From assembly GCA_046757965.1 (NCBI GenBank), contig JBHHZI010000165.1, positions 1-6,804 of the forward strand: a DNA stretch of 6,804 nt. The letters are read 5' to 3'. Under the pieces are notes generated by a model that searched no databases, was not told the origin of the DNA, and saw only the letters and a list, made by a program, of their open reading frames with translations. This DNA comes from JBHHZI01 sp046757965 (GTDB lineage: Bacteria > Acidobacteriota > Polarisedimenticolia > SMYD01). Numbering within the stretch: the first letter of the stretch is position 1; every line of letters begins with the position of its first letter. This document shows, piece after piece, positions 6,133-6,804 of the stretch. A program made the position numbers and the translations under genes.

Positions 6133-6774
6133 ATGGAAATCGATGCGGCCAGCCGGCAGGCCATCCTGCGTCTCGCGCGCCAGGCCATCCTGCGGCATCT
6201 CGACCTGGGCGGCACGGCGGCCGGGAGCGAGGCGGTCAGTGCCGGGCCGGTGTCCGGCAGCAGCCCGGCTGGCCGGTCCGGCCCGAGCGCGGTGGAGCTC
6301 GACGGCTCGCCCATGCTCGATGAGGCGCGCGGCGCCTTCGTCACCGTGCGTGTCAATGGTGAGCTGCGCGGCTGCGTCGGCCGCATGGTTCCCGACGACC
6401 CGCTGTCCCGTGTGATCCCCGACCTGGCCGTCTCCGCCATCGCCTTCGATACTCGCTTCCCGCCGGTGACCGCCGGCGAGGTGGACCGCCTCTCCCTCGA
6501 GGTGTCGGTGCTCACGCCCCCGCAGATCATCGACTCCCCCGCCGCCATCGAGGTCGGGCGCGACGGACTGATGGTTCACCGGGGACGGGCCCACGGCGTG
6601 CTGCTGCCGCAGGTGGCGGCGGAGAACGGCTGGGACCGCGAGACCTTCCTCTCCTGGACCTGCCGCAAGGCCGGCCTCGACTCCGACGCCTGGCTGGCCT
6701 GGGCCAACGGCACCGACCCGAAGCTCGTCGTGGAGACCTTCACCGCCGACGTCTTCGGCGACGACCGCGGCTGA
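6133..6774 (+). CDS. AMMECR1-domain protein (AmmeMemoRadiSam system protein A type)
   Basis: This 213-residue protein matches the AMMECR1 family by GAFVTVRVNGELRGCVGR (67-84) with the family signature LRGC[IV]G at 78-83, then IAFDTRFPPVTAGE (103-116), LSLEVSVLTPP (120-130), GVLLPQVAAENGWDRETFLSWTCRKAGL (155-182) and DAWLAW (185-190). In bacteria and archaea these proteins often sit beside a MEMO-like protein and a radical SAM protein (the AmmeMemoRadiSam cluster); their exact biochemical role is not settled. Neither partner is visible here, though only 30 bases remain downstream. ATG 6133 is chosen because the conserved helix begins there and a -10 box lies just upstream; GTG 6130 and ATG 6103 are in-frame alternatives. 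Residues about 26-60 are a Gly/Ser/Ala/Pro-rich linker between the first helix and the core. The gene diverges from the aminotransferase gene. Confidence 0.92.
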   Translation: MEIDAASRQAILRLARQAILRHLDLGGTAAGSEAVSAGPVSGSSPAGRSGPSAVELDGSPMLDEARGAFVTVRVNGELRGCVGRMVPDDPLSRVIPDLAVSAIAFDTRFPPVTAGEVDRLSLEVSVLTPPQIIDSPAAIEVGRDGLMVHRGRAHGVLLPQVAAENGWDRETFLSWTCRKAGLDSDAWLAWANGTDPKLVVETFTADVFGDDRG

Positions 6775-6804
6775 CCCCCGATACATCGCCGGCCCGACCA
6801 GCAC

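Noticed and set aside
5632..6804. A 390-codon minus-strand open frame opposite the AMMECR1 gene
   Set aside because: It covers AMMECR1 on the other strand and the aminotransferase in another frame, with Gly/Arg/Ala-rich composition and no motif.

Overview
The window is GC-rich bacterial DNA that is almost fully coding. It holds one very large secreted protein gene cut by the left edge, a two-gene nucleotidyltransferase module, an aminotransferase gene and an AMMECR1-family gene. High GC, a secreted C25 (gingipain-type) protein with thrombospondin-type-3 calcium-binding repeats, and promoter -10 boxes placed directly before start codons together suggest a free-living, GC-rich, non-model lineage (for example Acidobacteriota, Myxococcota or a related candidate phylum). 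No rRNA or other marker is present, so the taxon is only a guess.

Layout. Positions 1-3871 (minus) are one uninterrupted frame of at least 1290 codons with no stop before the left edge. It has a signal peptide, a propeptide-like N-terminal half, a C25 peptidase domain, thrombospondin type 3 repeats, a malectin-like beta-sandwich module, then the start of a second, nearly identical repeat. Positions 3872-4197 are non-coding and carry a good sigma70-type promoter for that gene. Positions 4198-4398 and 4343-4792 (plus) are two overlapping genes: a 66-residue protein and a nucleotidyltransferase-fold protein. Positions 4800-6011 (minus) encode a class I/II PLP aminotransferase convergent with the nucleotidyltransferase, 7 bases apart. 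Positions 6012-6132 are a divergent control region with two dyads. Positions 6133-6774 (plus) encode an AMMECR1 (AmmeMemoRadiSam protein A type) protein. The last 30 bases show nothing recognisable.

The genes do not form one pathway. The secreted protein looks like a stand-alone surface or extracellular product. The small ORF plus nucleotidyltransferase form a compact module of unknown role. The aminotransferase and AMMECR1 genes share a divergent intergenic region but have no obvious biochemical link.

Main points of interest: (1) the C25 domain lacks the catalytic Cys and has a displaced His; (2) its C-terminus is a mosaic, with a lower-GC, differently codon-biased 558-bp repeat unit joined inside a thrombospondin repeat; (3) two plus-strand genes have a TATAAT-like box exactly six bases before a GTG codon, consistent with leaderless mRNAs; (4) the small ORF/nucleotidyltransferase pair overlaps by 56 bases.
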